A stretch of DNA of 64,000 bases from Aquatica leii (GCA_035610365.1 CM069435.1:92537389-92601388), one strand, 5' to 3'; positions 23,900-36,228 are shown, numbered from the stretch's first letter. Numbers and translations are program-made. The notes: generated from the sequence alone by a model not told the origin.

Positions 23900-25108
23900 T
23901 ACTATTTTGACAGAATAACATTTGAGATAATCTATTTTTGGACATCATTATACACTTTTCTAATAAAGTGAGGTTACTTCCTTAAGATCACGCAACGCGT
24001 ACTTAAGATAACCTTAAATCTAATAATTTAAAGCTAGGTTTCAATAATGAAAGTACAGTACATTTTGACGTCGCTTAGAAACTCTCAACGATTATGTTTG
24101 TGGGTTTCCGAATAAAGAAAATGGCAGTTTAGGTTAGAAACGACGCCGACTTGATGACGCGATTAATAAATAGCGATTTCTACGCATTTATTAGCGATTA
24201 GCGACACGCGTCGTTTTATAGTTAAAACCGGCGCCTACTTAATTCGGTCGTTAAATGCATGACTACATCTAGAAGGCGACTCTACAAATTATAGGCGACA
24301 TCTAGCGTAACCAAATCAGATCCCTTTAAAAAAAACGAATGTTATTTCAATTGGCGTTTTTAATGTTTTCGCTGTGAGAATGTCGTTTTTATAGCTTCTT
24401 TTTTTTCGAATCCAACAACAACAATAAAAATTTCTTTCCGGCAATGAAGAAAATATAAAGCAAACGAAAACACGTAGTATAATAGAACGAGCTGTACACA
24501 AAAAGGCGGTGTTATTATTTTAAATGATTTTGAAGGGCGCAAAAAATAAAGCCCCGTCTATAACACGTTAGAAAAACATCCCTTTATGTTTGTATCTATT
24601 TATTGTTGCGCTACAAACCACTCCATTGTGCGCGGACAATAGATTTTATAAAAAAAACTAATCCTAACATGAAACCTCGGTATTTACGGTGGAGATTAAC
24701 CTCCCCCTTGGGCCAATTTTATTAGGCCCATATTGTATTTACAAGTTGGTGCAAATTTCTTTGTGTTCAAAATGTAATTTTTTAGCCCTCGGGCGTGCAT
24801 ATTAAACAGGCTCCCAGTTAAAGTCGTCGCGTTTTCAAAATTTACTTAAAACAACGTCAAGAGGGGTGAAACACCCGCCGAGAAATGGAAGTATTTTAAG
24901 GTGGGCGTTTCCGAGGTAACGTCTCTCTAAATAGCGCACTTGTAGAGGTGTTGAAGTGTGTGACGTCATTTTCTCCACTAAAAGCTCCCGGAGGCTGACA
25001 ACTTTAACACTTCATGCGTTATCCTTTATATCCTTCCACACTCGACCTGTTATTTCCATTGTTTAAAATGAATTATTATTTTCTTGTTTTTTTCTTTGTT
25101 TGTTTCAG
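23900..25108. other. Dbx intron 1, 3' part; candidate conserved non-coding patch
   Basis: No coding sequence. Compared with the surroundings, 24130-24310 and 24560-24970 are relatively G+C-rich. They contain a small palindrome TGGGCC-N10-GGCCCA (about 24709-24730) and a perfect TGACGTCA (24961-24968) about 140 bp before exon 2. These could be regulatory, but this is only a composition-based guess. Confidence 0.3.
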
Positions 25109-25261
25109 ACAATTTAGTTCATGTAACACCACCGAATTTGGTCGGTTTAGGAACGTATCTCAACAGCCATGCACCAGGAATTGCCAAGCCGGTGGCGAGT
25201 AGACCGCATTTTAATCCACATTTATTATTGGCGCACTGTCGGCCGCAGCCTTACTTGACAG
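25109..25261 (+). CDS. Dbx: Dbx homeobox protein, coding exon 2
   Basis: The acceptor TTTGTTTCAG|AC and the donor ACAG|GTTAGT bound a 153-bp exon, phase 1 at both ends. Joined to exon 1 it keeps one open frame, reading IAN then DNLVHVTPPNLVGL. It encodes residues 159-209. The block NPHLLLAHCRPQPYL resembles the leucine-rich, CRP-containing linker upstream of the homeodomain in other Dbx proteins. The exon lies 6.1 kb downstream of exon 1 and 19.4 kb upstream of exon 3. No mutations or stops are seen, in contrast to the transposon debris around it. Confidence 0.85.
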
Positions 25262-28200
25262 GTTAGTTTATAAACTTTCCAATTTCTTTTCTTTTTGACC
25301 AAAACTCAAATCGTAATCAAGAGTGTCGTTAGAAAACAAAAGCGAAGCGAAACAGTCTTCTCTAGATTACAAACGCAAAAATATCACAAAGCTCAAACTA
25401 GAACTTAATAAAGAAAGAATAAATTAATAAACGTTGATTGTAGCATAAAAACGAAAACTAAACTAAAGCGATAAAACATCAAAGTAGGTGATGAGAATAG
25501 AAACGAGTATTGGCCTATATACGTAAGTGAGATCAAGGGTTCTAACTTTTAACCGATAAAATAAATGAATTCACCGCCATCTGTCAAAACAAAAAATACG
25601 TGCAAACTTTACCATTCTGGTTTTATCTTGCATATTTTGCTCTTTGCATTTTTGCTAAAACCGTAAACTTAAACCAAACAAAGAGTTGTTTCAATGTGCT
25701 TAACGGCGACATCTAATAAAGTTTAGCATTTTTTCTAGAATTAAAAAATAATAGAGAAAAGAATTTTTGATTCAAACGCCGTGTATGATCAATATTAATA
25801 ATTTATTAACTATAAGTACTATACTATATATGTATATAAATAATATTAATAAAAAACCATTACTTGGAAACCATTATTGCTGTACAATTCTTCTCTTTGC
25901 GTCGCCTACTGCTCTAGAACATATAACAGCAAAATCTAGAATTTTATTGCCGTTTGACTATTAGATATTATTTTAATGGAACTTACTTTTTCTATCGGAA
26001 GCATCATTGCCTAGGTTTATACTAAAATTCTGCACTGTGTTTAGTATTTGACAACTTGCTTTATCCGACGTTGTCAATTGGTCCTTATTCCGCTTGTTAC
26101 TAAGATCGATTAGCAATGTTTATAGAAGTCCGATTGCATGCTGTTGATTTGAACAAACGTTTTGATTATTATAGTCTGGAACGAGTGTTACCATATTCGT
26201 TAATTTTTGTATGCTGCTGCCAAAGACTAATTCTACCACCAAGTATAGAGGTAATTGTAATTGCTATGCGTAAAAACCTATCAAGCTTTTGTAGTTTTGG
26301 AATAGATTATCTATTTTTAGATTGATTCTACCAAATTGCACATTTTGTTATTGTTTCCACAGATTTCCTATCAAACTCTTGTAGGTCAAAAACACCTGGG
26401 CAGTTGGTAGGTTTTCTTAAACGTTCATTGAAGTTTAATTTAGTATCTAACTACTACACGTCCTTCTTCAATTAAATATTTTTGTGACGATCACAATTAA
26501 AACAACTCTGGCAAACTGCGGTTATATCGCAGCAATGATATAATTTGCATATCTTTGCACGTGTGTCTTTCTTCTTTTTATAAAAGACGGTGTATTATCA
26601 AGTTTTACGATGGAAGAGGCAGCACGTTTTATAACATATTTTGACAGAAATTAGAGCTTGTTCAGTTCCTTGTGGCAAAAGCCTTGTACTTGTAGAACAA
26701 GTATGCTGTGGTAAGAAATTAATGGTAAGAAAATACATTAGCGTACTCCCTATACATAGAAATGGAAAAACGGGGATTTTAGTTAAAGTAGCCGTCTTAC
26801 TTAACACCCACTGGTTTTGCCACAAGAAACTGAACGTACTCTACTTTTGTAGTAGCATTGTCTAAAAATCTGAAAGAGTAACAGTACGGTACTCTCTACG
26901 AATAGAGTCAAAAGTTTTCTTTGTTTTTAACATTAAATCTACAATCGTTTTTTCAGATAGAATGTAGTTTGTTTATGATTTTTGCAATGGTTTTAGTTTA
27001 ACTTGGTTGCGTATTCGGAAATTTCTTCTTCCAATGTTTTCTCTAGAACTTTTGAATCGACTTTTAAATTAACTTATTCGTGTTTTTGAGTTTTATATAC
27101 TTTGAGTACTTTGTTTTTTAACCTGTTAGAAAATTTCTTTTTTTTTGTACAAGAGAGTTTAGTTTTTAGCTTTTATGATGGATCTTTTGATAATATTAAT
27201 CAGATAAGTTTACTAAGGTAGGTGTAACGGTCATTTATCCACTTCTTGATTCAAATTTGCGCTAAAGAGATTTCAATTACAGGTTTTATCTAAACTTGTT
27301 TATTTTTCTTAGGTGTTTAAAACTAATCCAAGAGATATCCATAGTAAGGGTTGTAGTAAAGATGCTAAGCTAATACCCACAAACTAGCGCTTATTAAGAT
27401 ATTCGTTTTTATCTACAATTTCTTGTTCGAAATGTTGAATTTCATACCTTAAGTCTTGGTTTTTTTTGGTTCTTCAACAGAAGCCTACACCAGGTTCTTC
27501 TTTAAGGTCGCAACAGTCAACGGTCAACTATTGGAATAGTCGATACTACCGTTAAATAAAAAGAAAATGTTTCACTTTTGCTTTTTTAGAGCGTGTGTGT
27601 GTGTGTTAAGAATCTAAACTTGAGATCAGATGCGTCTTGTTTTCTTGACTTTTAAGTTGATTCTCAAAAGATATTCTTGCTGTTGATTTTTCTATGCGCA
27701 GCGTTTTTGACTAGGTTTTTTTTTGGTCTGAGCAATAAAATGAATATTTCTTATACGTTTTGTTGATTGCCGCACACTAGAGCTTAAGCTGCGAGGGTTA
27801 GTTCTGGTAGAAGCAATATTCAAAAACGTTTTCTAGAGTAAACAAAGTTGGTTATGGTTCAGCCGATTACAGTGCTTTAACCTTACTTTTGAATTACCAC
27901 AATAATCTGCCAAGTCATCTATCAGCAACTGACTGAAAATAAGCAAAAACTATTAACGCACGTAACGTGATATAGATACCAGCTTGTTGGTTTAAAATTT
28001 TGCACACAGTTGCTGATATTTAAAGTATTTGCAATCGGAATTTTCTTCTACCACGTTTAGCTCAGTTTATTTTAATTTTATATTTGTCAGTGCGTTTTGG
28101 TCTTCCATTCTGTGTAAATGTTTCTGTAACTTTTTGATTCACATTTTTGAAACACAGGATGTTTCTAAAAAATTTTTAATGACGTAATAACCCTTAGAAT

Positions 28201-28955
28201 GCTTTGCAGAATTTTTCAAGACAAGCAATGCTGCAGTCAAATATTTAATTTAATTCAACACAATGAAGAGGATAAAATTACTGAAGTGGTTTTTATCAAT
28301 TTCTTTGCGGCATTGTCATACATAAGAAACTGCTCCAGAAGTTCTACGAGATAACAAAAAACCTTTATCTGACCAACGTTTTTAAAATACTTTTCCAGAA
28401 CATTTGCTTCTTTGGTTTTTTTGTAGAAAAATATCAGGTAGAGAATACAAAAAAGCGGAGTCTTTTAGGGCAACGTTTTGGCATCTTTATTGTATAGCAT
28501 CTATACAAATGACTAACACAGGAAAAAATTTTCTTAGATGTGGAACAGAAATCCAATGCACTGCAGCAATTGTCTAAACATTACCAAGAGAACTGTCTCC
28601 ATTCTAACCATTCAAAGACTCGTGTATATGTTTTCAGAGAATGACTAGTAAATTGCCTACATTCTAGATATCTAGGACCAAGTTTTACATTGCTTAAGGT
28701 GAATTTAGACTTTACACTTTTGATGTGCATTGCGGCTAGTTTATCTGCAGTGAAATTTGTGCGTATGCATCCAAAATAACCAGTGAACAAAGAAGAGGTA
28801 CTGTCTACTTTTGATAAAGCAAGTTCGTAGTGACAGTCAAAAGTGTAAACATGTATTTATACAGTACCTATGTACATCCAGAGTTTTTGCTGTAAGACTT
28901 TATTAAATGCAAATTTTGGCATAATTTTCTCTTCTATTTGTACCTACATCGATAT
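25262..28955. other. Dbx intron 2, 5' part; no gene recognised
   Basis: AT-rich intron with only short spurious frames (for example 26116-26325 and the mutually antisense 26598-26825 and 26641-26865). The minus strand between about 26900 and 27500 has weak coiled-coil-like frames with many stops that might be decayed non-LTR ORF1, too weak to call. A short (GT)n run lies near 27593-27607. Confidence 0.4.
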
Positions 28956-28999
28956 ATAAAAACTTAACATGCTGAAATCCTTCTTATAGTTAAAGTAGT

Positions 29000-29960
29000 C
29001 AGATCTTAATAAATCTGAGACTAAACGCCATCTTGTAGGAACGGAGCTACGTACGAGTCAATGCACGTGTAGAAAACTATAAGTTAAAATTAAATAGTAA
29101 ACCGTAAATTTCAAAAAATGCATTTAAATTGTACGCGGCACAATATTCCTAACTGTACAACGCAAGTGTAAAAAATTGTTGTTCATTTTTACTTTGAATT
29201 TTATATAAAGTGAAAAATAAAATTTTGTATGCACCATTGGCGTTACTGGATAATTACGACCATCGAGCAACATACATCCATCGGGCCAGAGGCCCTCGTG
29301 CTGCATTAAATTGCTCTCCGAGCGTAATCATCGTAATAACGCCCGTGGTACACAAATCACCTTTATTGTTCTTAACTGTCATAAATTCTAATTTTTCACT
29401 ATTGTAAACCGCTAATGACAGTTTTTTGCATCAACATAAACGTCAAACTATTGTTGAGAGATTTGAAGACTTTAGGAGGCTCGTAGTTTCTATTCGAACA
29501 ATAAAATGTTGTATTCAATTTTTATCTGTCTGAATTGGACATTTTTCCCTCGTTCACTTTTAAAACCCTCGTTTCATTCGTGGACAGCTGTTTCCTCCTA
29601 TTTGGGCTCTTCAGCACTGGAATGCTGTAATGCAGTTTTCATAACTATATACAATTCTCTGACTGTCTACAATAGACTTGGCTTTTCCTAGAAACATCGA
29701 ACTACCGTCATTATATAAAACAAATTGCCGTATCTGCATCCCATTCGAGTGTTAAATTCATTAATAAATCCGAGGTTAAACGCCATCTCGTAAAAACGGA
29801 GCTACGTACGAGTTAATCCACATGTAGAAAATTATGAAGTTGTTAGTGAATATTACAACAGCATATCTGAGAAAATGTATTTGAGTTATACGTGGCATAA
29901 TATTCTTAACTGTACTACGCAAGTGCAAAAATTTATTTACTATCTAACTAGCAACTTCAT
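29000..29960 (+). repeat. Direct repeat pair (about 170-bp copies)
   Basis: Copies at about 29008-29175 and 29760-29930 share AAACGCCATCT, CGGAGCTACGTACGAGT, ATGTAGAAAA-type and CAATATTC..AACTGTAC.ACGCAAGTG blocks in the same order. They lie about 750 bp apart. The intervening DNA includes the hammerhead candidate at 29575-29624. They could be the flanking terminal repeats of one decayed element, but no coding sequence lies between them. Confidence 0.5.
29575..29624 (-). ncRNA. Hammerhead ribozyme (type I) candidate
   Basis: On the minus strand the order is: helix I 5' strand CATTC-CA-GTG; CTGAAGA (CUGANGA box); stem II GCCC-AAATA-GGAG; GAAA; a 3-bp helix III with ACA and TGT around GC; C at the cleavage position; then helix I 3' strand CAC-GAATG. 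Helix I pairs as GTG:CAC and CATTC:GAATG with a CA bulge, as expected for a type I hammerhead with a loop-bearing helix I and a minimal helix III. The core residues C3-A9 and G12-A14 and the U16.1-C17 cleavage site are intact. Stem II has lost its closing pair (GGAG where GGGC would pair), so activity may be reduced. Diverged relatives occur at 48060-48115, 54293-54330, 54720-54780, 59540-59610 and 59950-60010. Confidence 0.65.
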
Positions 29961-30779
29961 ACTTTCCTACATGTAGTCAGATCTTCTGTAACAGAAATTC
30001 AAACTGAGCCTCACTTATTATTAAACGATTCCTGTAGCTGTCAGGGTCTTCTGCAGCAAATTCCACTAATAGTTGTGTCGATGCTCCCAATTGTTCTCGT
30101 CGTCGAGTCTAAGGTTTTATCCAATACCGTCGAAAACGAAGTTTTTTTCTAATTTTTTACATTCTTTTGTTACAGCTAGACTTATTAACTCAATTTCAAT
30201 ACTTACTATTTCAGTTGCGCCATTCACTGCAGATGAATTATCAGTGATGCTCATCAAAAGCGTAAAGTCTAAATTTGCCTTTACGGGCATGAAGTAGACA
30301 TAATACTGTTTTTTACCCACACTTGTACACTACGTGTCAATGTTACAATATCAGGGTAAAGTGTCCTTATATGAGACTTTTCTTGATATGGGACCCTTGC
30401 TTGTCTCTGGTATAAAACTCTGAGATTCAGTATTAGTGTCATCTATCGACATCTGCTTATACAGTACCAGTACAGTAATCCGTTTACAAAGTTTGCTCAA
30501 GAAAAATTTTTAGGTGATTATTTATTATTTAATTAGTTTTATTTGAGTTATTAGATAACATGTGCAAAGGAAACTTATTAAAAAAAAGCGTTTTATTGCA
30601 AGTACTAGAGTGTTCACCTACAAAATACTTTTTTTTACAACGTTATTAGTTCTTAACATGAGACTCTTGGAAGTTATTATGAGAAAAGATTAATATTAGG
30701 AACCGATTTTGTAAGTGGTGCTCGAGTAAAGTTGAAATTTGATTTAGGTGAATTCTTCTTAAAGGCAAAAAACGCGAGA

Positions 30780-31670
30780 CAAAAAGTAAATGATGTTGGC
30801 TGTTAAAGCTGTTAGACTACAAACTATGGGTTATAAAACAACGACAAAACAAGTTTTAAAAAGAACTCTCAAAAGTTCTGTAAAAAATATTGCCTTTTCT
30901 TCTGAATATTAGCTTCGAGAACCTCTTGGCAAAAAACCTACATTAGGCAAAGAAGTTAAAACTCAACTAGTGCAGTATTGTTTTGCTATGGATAATAGAT
31001 AGTTTGGATTACAAAAGTCAGACGTAAAACGGATGGGTTTCTTTATTTATCGCCCAATTTCAAAATCTGAAAAAACTGCCGAAAAAAAAGCTCAGAAGAA
31101 ACTTTCTGTTAGATCACCACAAGCTATGTCCAAGGCACGCGTTCGAGGTTTTAATAAAGATAACGTTACGAGATTCTTTGAGTTGTATGAAAAGGAATTC
31201 GATAAAATCAATCTTAAACCGCAGAATAATGTGAACGAAACAGGAATTATTGTGGTACCGTTTAAAAGTAAAGCAAGAGACAAGTAGCCACACTCGCTTC
31301 AGTAGAAAGAAGTTGTCTTATAACCATGGTGACCTGTATAAACGCAGTAGGTACTTTTGTGCCACCATTAGTTGTCTGGCCAAGAACCAATATGAAGGTG
31401 GATCTAATAGATGGTGCCCTAACCGATTCTATTTACGCCTGTCATTCTTCTGAATGGATACAAATTGAAATATTTACTCAATGATTTGATGCAGTTTACT
31501 AAACTAACATCATCTGACCCAGTATTACTAGATGGACACTATTCACATATGCGAAATATTGAAGTGATCGAAAAAGCTTGAGAAAATAACGTATCTATTG
31601 TTTGTCTAGCGCCACACAGCACACATCACATGCAACCGCTAGTGGTAGGCTTTCATAATTCCTAGATTAT
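30780..31670 (+). pseudogene. pogo/Tigger-like (DDE_1) transposase remnant
   Basis: The plus strand carries most of a pogo-like transposase in pieces. The frame at 31033-31287 has KLSVRSPQAMSKARVRGFNKDNVTRFFELYEKE and a VNETGI box, matching the CENP-B-type DNA-binding end and the first catalytic motif (usually VDETG). In a shifted frame from 31270 it continues with ASVERSC.ITMVTCINAVGTF and PPLVVWPRTNMKVDLIDGA, and then (31520-31660) PVLLDGHYSHMRNIEVIEKA and NNVSIVCLAPHSTHHMQPL, the second and third catalytic blocks (LLDGH.SH, PPH.SH.LQPLD). The final catalytic residue position reads V in place of D. There are several stops and frameshifts. About 300 bp downstream is probable C-terminal tail. 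Confidence 0.8.
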
Positions 31671-31989
31671 TTGCTGTTGCTTACAATCGAACCGCCACAA
31701 TGGAGACATCTCAACACGCTCAACAAAACTAGTTTGTTTTCCCTCAACAGGGACGTTTTTCGAGACCATGATTTTGCTATTTTTAGTAAGAAAATGGATG
31801 AGGAAAACACATAACCGAGAAAAGTGGAAAAAATTAAGGAAGGTTGACATCCGACAATGGATGGAATAGGCTGTAGAAGAACAAGAAGAAGAAGAAGTAA
31901 AAAACACTTTACATGCCATAATGACACCAGTTGGATCACAACAAAACAGAAGACTTCAAATATTAAAAGGGAAAGTAACTGACACACTA

Positions 31990-33060
31990 ATAGAAGTAAA
32001 GCAAAAGCTATTTAAGTAAGTACATAAAAAAGTTTCAACTGGCGAATGAGAGTTTCGAGATCTAAATCTAACCTGACTCTCTAGTGCTCTGGTGCTGTCT
32101 AAAAAGAAAAACCGATTTTGTGAAATTCAAACTCTGCAGATCTGTACTAATATGAGACAATACTGCACCAGAGACAATTTAGTTTTAGCCATTGATGAAG
32201 CTATATTACTAGAAAGAAACTCTATCATTCGGATACTTACATGAATGAATTTTCAGAATTTTATCAAATGTTTACATTAAAATTCATATCTGCAAAACCA
32301 CCTATTAACATTTAAAAACATTTAAATTGTATTTAATTTCTTTTTCATTTTTTTTAGTTATTTTGGTTTTTTGTGTTTGCATAGAAAAAATCTAATTTTG
32401 TTACTGTAAAATTGACGCAGTAATTTCACCGCTACTCATCAACATTTTAACACACTATATTTGATATTTGTTAATTTGTTATGAGATTTACTGTGCCTAA
32501 AACGTCTATATATAAAAAACATAAAAATTTGAAAAACGCCACTTTTTATTGTAATGTTTATTTATTTGCTAATTATTGTTCTAATTAATACAATGTTCTG
32601 TGTTTTAATAAAATCAAATTTAAAAAAATCTCAAGTGGGGTTAAAAGATTTATTCTAAAATCTGCAACGTCATATATCAACAGTTAAGGGTACTTTAATT
32701 TTTGTTTTAATTACCCAGCCAACTACATCGCGTTTTTATAACATCACTTTTACATTATTAAGGTAACTTTGTAACGTATACGTAAGTTTTTAGTTTCATT
32801 TTGAAATTTGTTAAGACTTAGGTAATTGAGAGATTTACGTTTACGCTATTTTTGATTGCATAAGGTTATACAAATTAAATACAAGAAAAATATGGAAATA
32901 ACAAAACGATAGCAACACAAAATGGCGTACAATTTTTGCGACTGTGTAAAACTTTAACTTTGACTATACGATGGCAAAAATCTGGCAGCATTACCCTCAA
33001 AAAATAACAGTTACGTTTATTTAACGTCATTGATCAGTTATGATTGTTTAGGTTGAAGCG
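31990..33060. other. no gene recognised
   Basis: AT-rich tail after the pogo-like remnant. It may include that element's 3' untranslated end. No other structure was seen. Confidence 0.4.
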
Positions 33061-33069
33061 ATGTAAGTG

Positions 33070-33968
33070 AACAATAGTAGTTTACGTAACAAGAGTCGAA
33101 AGTAAGGAATAGCATAACGAACGCATGTGAGTGAGTTATGCTATGATTTTTTCGACGAGAGTAACGTACATTATTTTTTGTGTTGCCTTTTGTAAAATTA
33201 CATTCTTTTTTGAAAAAATAAAAAAAAAGTCAACAGAAATATAATGTTGGCACTACATTTATTACTAAATGTGTCAAATTTGACATTAACTTTAATATTG
33301 TTTTTTTATTTTTAACCGAATTTCAAGATTTTTTAAATGATTTTTCCACCTGTCGCATACTCGTTCTAATATAATAATTGACTTTGAACACTTACTTTTA
33401 TGTGGATTCCTAGTTTTCATTTTGCCACCCTAGAGCTTTTTTCGTTCATTACGTAACTACACTAACGAACGAATATTGACGTTTGCGATGTTGGCAGCAC
33501 AAAATAGTAGTTTACGTAACAAGAGTCGAAAGTAAGAAATAGCATAACGAACGTTAATGCGACGCGAGGCCGCACGGCCGAGCGTTGCATGTGAGTGAGT
33601 TATGCTATGATTCTTTCGACGAGAGTAATGTAGATTATTTTTTGTGTTGCCTTTCATAAAATTACATTCGTTTTTGAAAAAATAAAAAAAAATCAACAAA
33701 AATATAATATGTTGGTACTACATTTATTACTAAATCTGTCAGAATTGACATTAACTTAAACATCGTTTTTCTTCAATTTTAACTGAATTTTAAGATTTTT
33801 AAAATTATTTTTCCACCTGTCGCATACTCATTCTAATATATTAATTGACTTTGAACACTTACTTTTATGTGGATTCCTAGTTTTGATTTTGCCACCCTAG
33901 AGCTTTTTTCGTTCATTACGTAACTACACTAACGAACGAATATTGACGTTTGCAATGTTGGCAGCACA
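33070..33968 (+). repeat. Tandem direct repeat, two units of about 430 and 465 bp
   Basis: Unit 1 (about 33073-33502) and unit 2 (about 33505-33968) begin with AGTAGTTTACGTAACAAGAGT and end with TTGGCAGCACA. Identity is high by eye. Unit 2 has an extra G+C-rich stretch of about 30 bp (33553-33588) beside CATGTGAGTGAG. Near its start each unit contains an inverted repeat (GTCGAAAG...AGCATAAC with GTTATGCTATGA...TTTCGAC). No coding sequence. A third, inverted and more diverged copy lies at 59088-59515, which also has the CAACGCTCGGCCGTG stretch seen only in unit 2. Confidence 0.75.
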
Positions 33969-33969
33969 A

Positions 33970-34928
33970 AAAATAATTTAAAGCAAATTTCCAACGCCAT
34001 TTATCAACGTTTTAGCGCCGTATATAGTGCTTCTTAATTGTTATTAATTTTTTATTAAATTTATTGTCAAAATTTTGAAAATGTTTATGCACATTCATAT
34101 TGGTGTCATGTCATCTAACAATATCTCAAAAGACTAATGTTTATTTATTAATTTTAGGTTTAGTCATTCTAACGCATTGTTTACATAAAATTATGTATCA
34201 ACAACTCAGAATTACAATCACCAAATATTATGAATAAATAAAAAAGTGAACAAAATACCTCAAAGTTGCCTGACGATTTTCACTGCCACTTATCCACATT
34301 TCAGCGCACTTTGATTAATTATTTTTTATTGTCGTTGTAATTACTCTGATTACAAAACGTTTCAAACATAATCTAACCTTAAATTATCTTGTACCAACTT
34401 TTTTCCGCAACTTTATGTATCGCAGTAACTGTATTTGTTTATTACATTTCCATTACGAGGAACGGGTTTAATTAATTTTTCACAAAAGAATCCATTTCTC
34501 TTTTGAAATTAATTTAATTTTTTACTGTAGGTTAATTCCTTGTTTATTTTTTTATAGTGAAACAGTTACTAATTGGTAACTTTGATATGTTTAGGTTGGA
34601 GCGCTGTTGTGACAGTTGATAAATTAGTTTTTACAGTCGAATAGATGGTGCTAGACGCAGCATTGTTTTTAAGTTGGATTTGCATTTATAACTGTCAAAA
34701 ATCCAAAGAGTAAATTTTGTAGATCTTATGCTGAATAGTTGACGTTGCAGCTATTGGTATATGTTAAGTTACTAATGTAACTTTCAGTTTCTTTACAACC
34801 ATCTTATAGTTACTTTTATGTATTGTGTCAAGTTTATCTTCAGTTGGTTTCTGTTGAGTTGTCAAAACATTGCTTTAATTTAGTATTCAAGTACTGTAGT
34901 TACGTCCTCCTTTATTATTGAATGATAA
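33970..34928. other. no gene recognised
   Basis: AT-rich intronic DNA without a recognisable gene or repeat. Confidence 0.4.
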
Positions 34929-35338
34929 TAATGACTAGATTGTAGAAAGTTCTTCACTAGAAGAGGCAAATTAAACCACTTAAGATTTTATTATGGCGAC
35001 GTTTCGTGCAACCAGGCGTGCACTTCTTCAAGCCAACTAAAAGGTTAGAGTAGAAAAGTCCTTAACTCCAAACGACATAAAACTATTACACAATATAAAT
35101 TACAGTTAACATGAAAAATTGTTAAGATATATCTAAAAAGTCAAATAAATGAAAATAGTTGTAAATGAACAAATACTGTGAATGACAAACAATTGACACA
35201 ACATGTATACATTCCACTCTAACCTTTTAGTTGGCCTGAAGAAGCTCACGCCTGGTTGCACAAAACGTCGCCATAATAAAATCTTAAGTGGTTTAATTTG
35301 CCTCTCCTAGTTAAGAACTTTCTACAATCTAGTCATTA
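34929..35338. mobile_element. Foldback element with 123-bp arms and hammerhead-like motifs
   Basis: The left arm (34929-35051) and right arm (35216-35338) are near-perfect inverse complements, with a 164-bp spacer. The ends read TAATGACTAG...CTAGTCATTA. Each arm carries the hammerhead-like order on its inward-out strand. In the right arm, CTGAAGA (35236-35242) and GTCGCCA are present but GAAAC has become AAAAC; in the left arm (minus strand) GAAAC is intact but C3 has become T. Helix I would be TGGC (35232-35235) with GCCA (35270-35273), and AAAA/TTTT beyond an internal loop. The architecture resembles the Penelope foldback at 40995-41506 but the sequence is different. No coding capacity. Confidence 0.7.
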
Positions 35339-36228
35339 ATTTAATTTAGTATGTTTATAAAACAGTTCTTAGAAATTTTGTGATTCATTAATTTTACATT
35401 TATTTTTATTTATTTTTTTTTTTGAGTAAATACCTACTAACCTATATAGCATATAAGTACGTACTGTGTATGTACTCTGTACGTACTTTTAAATACTTAT
35501 ACGAATTGTACGTACAAAGTATATCCAATTTACACTGTTTTGTACATAATATACAGGGTACGGTACCCGTGCGTTACAGCTATTGGCGATGATACATCTA
35601 CGGTTTTAAAATTTTTGAAGATGAAATAAGGTGTAGATCTCAATGGAAACAAACTTTTAACAGTATGCAACATCCAGTTCAACCGGAAGTAGTAATTAAC
35701 TTTGTTATTTTAAATGGAACACTGTATATTATTACATTATGGATTTTCCAAGCAATTCGGTGATGACTTGTATCAAATATTGCTATTCCTATCTGTACGA
35801 GTTGTTGAGTTACTAATATTATTTTGAAAAATTTGCTATTTACGTTCTCACATTAAATTTTGTAGATCTCGCTGTTTTTAAAAATAGAAAGCTAACACTA
35901 TGAGTGTTTTTAATTCATATATCTATCTTTCAATAGTAATTTTTAAAACTATAGTACCTTATACAGGGTGATGGATGACAATTACACCGTAAACTATACT
36001 TTTTTAAATCGCTTATATTAGCTTGATCTATATGTATTTATGTAATTTAATCTTTGAACGTAATTTTCACCAATTTTCAAAAATCTGATCAACTTGAAAA
36101 TTTGCATACGGGTCAAGAACTGATGACAATACAATTATTTCATAACTTAATTTTTTTGCCATACGAAAGATATTCTAAAATCAAAGCTCTTGATTATAAA
36201 TACTCTTGATATCATTTTGAGATTAAAA

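Larger units (their letters stand above)
28581..30297. repeat. Pair of related segments in opposite orientation
   Basis: The minus strand at about 28755-28680 and the plus strand at about 30220-30297 share CACTGCAGAT and CATCAAAAG[TC]GTAAAGTCTAAATT. Both can be read as FTAD[KE]L..M.IKSVKSKF. The similarity is short and sits in frames of 60-75 codons without other support, so I treat them as copies of one unknown repeat in inverted orientation, not as genes. Confidence 0.4.

Noticed and set aside
24961-24968. CRE site (TGACGTCA) as a Dbx regulatory element
   Set aside because: A single 8-bp word near an exon is weak evidence; the same word also occurs near 14855 without a gene.
27593-27607. 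GT microsatellite
   Set aside because: Too short to be informative.
33070-33968. CRISPR-like array
   Set aside because: Only two long units without spacers in a eukaryotic intron; it is a tandem duplication.
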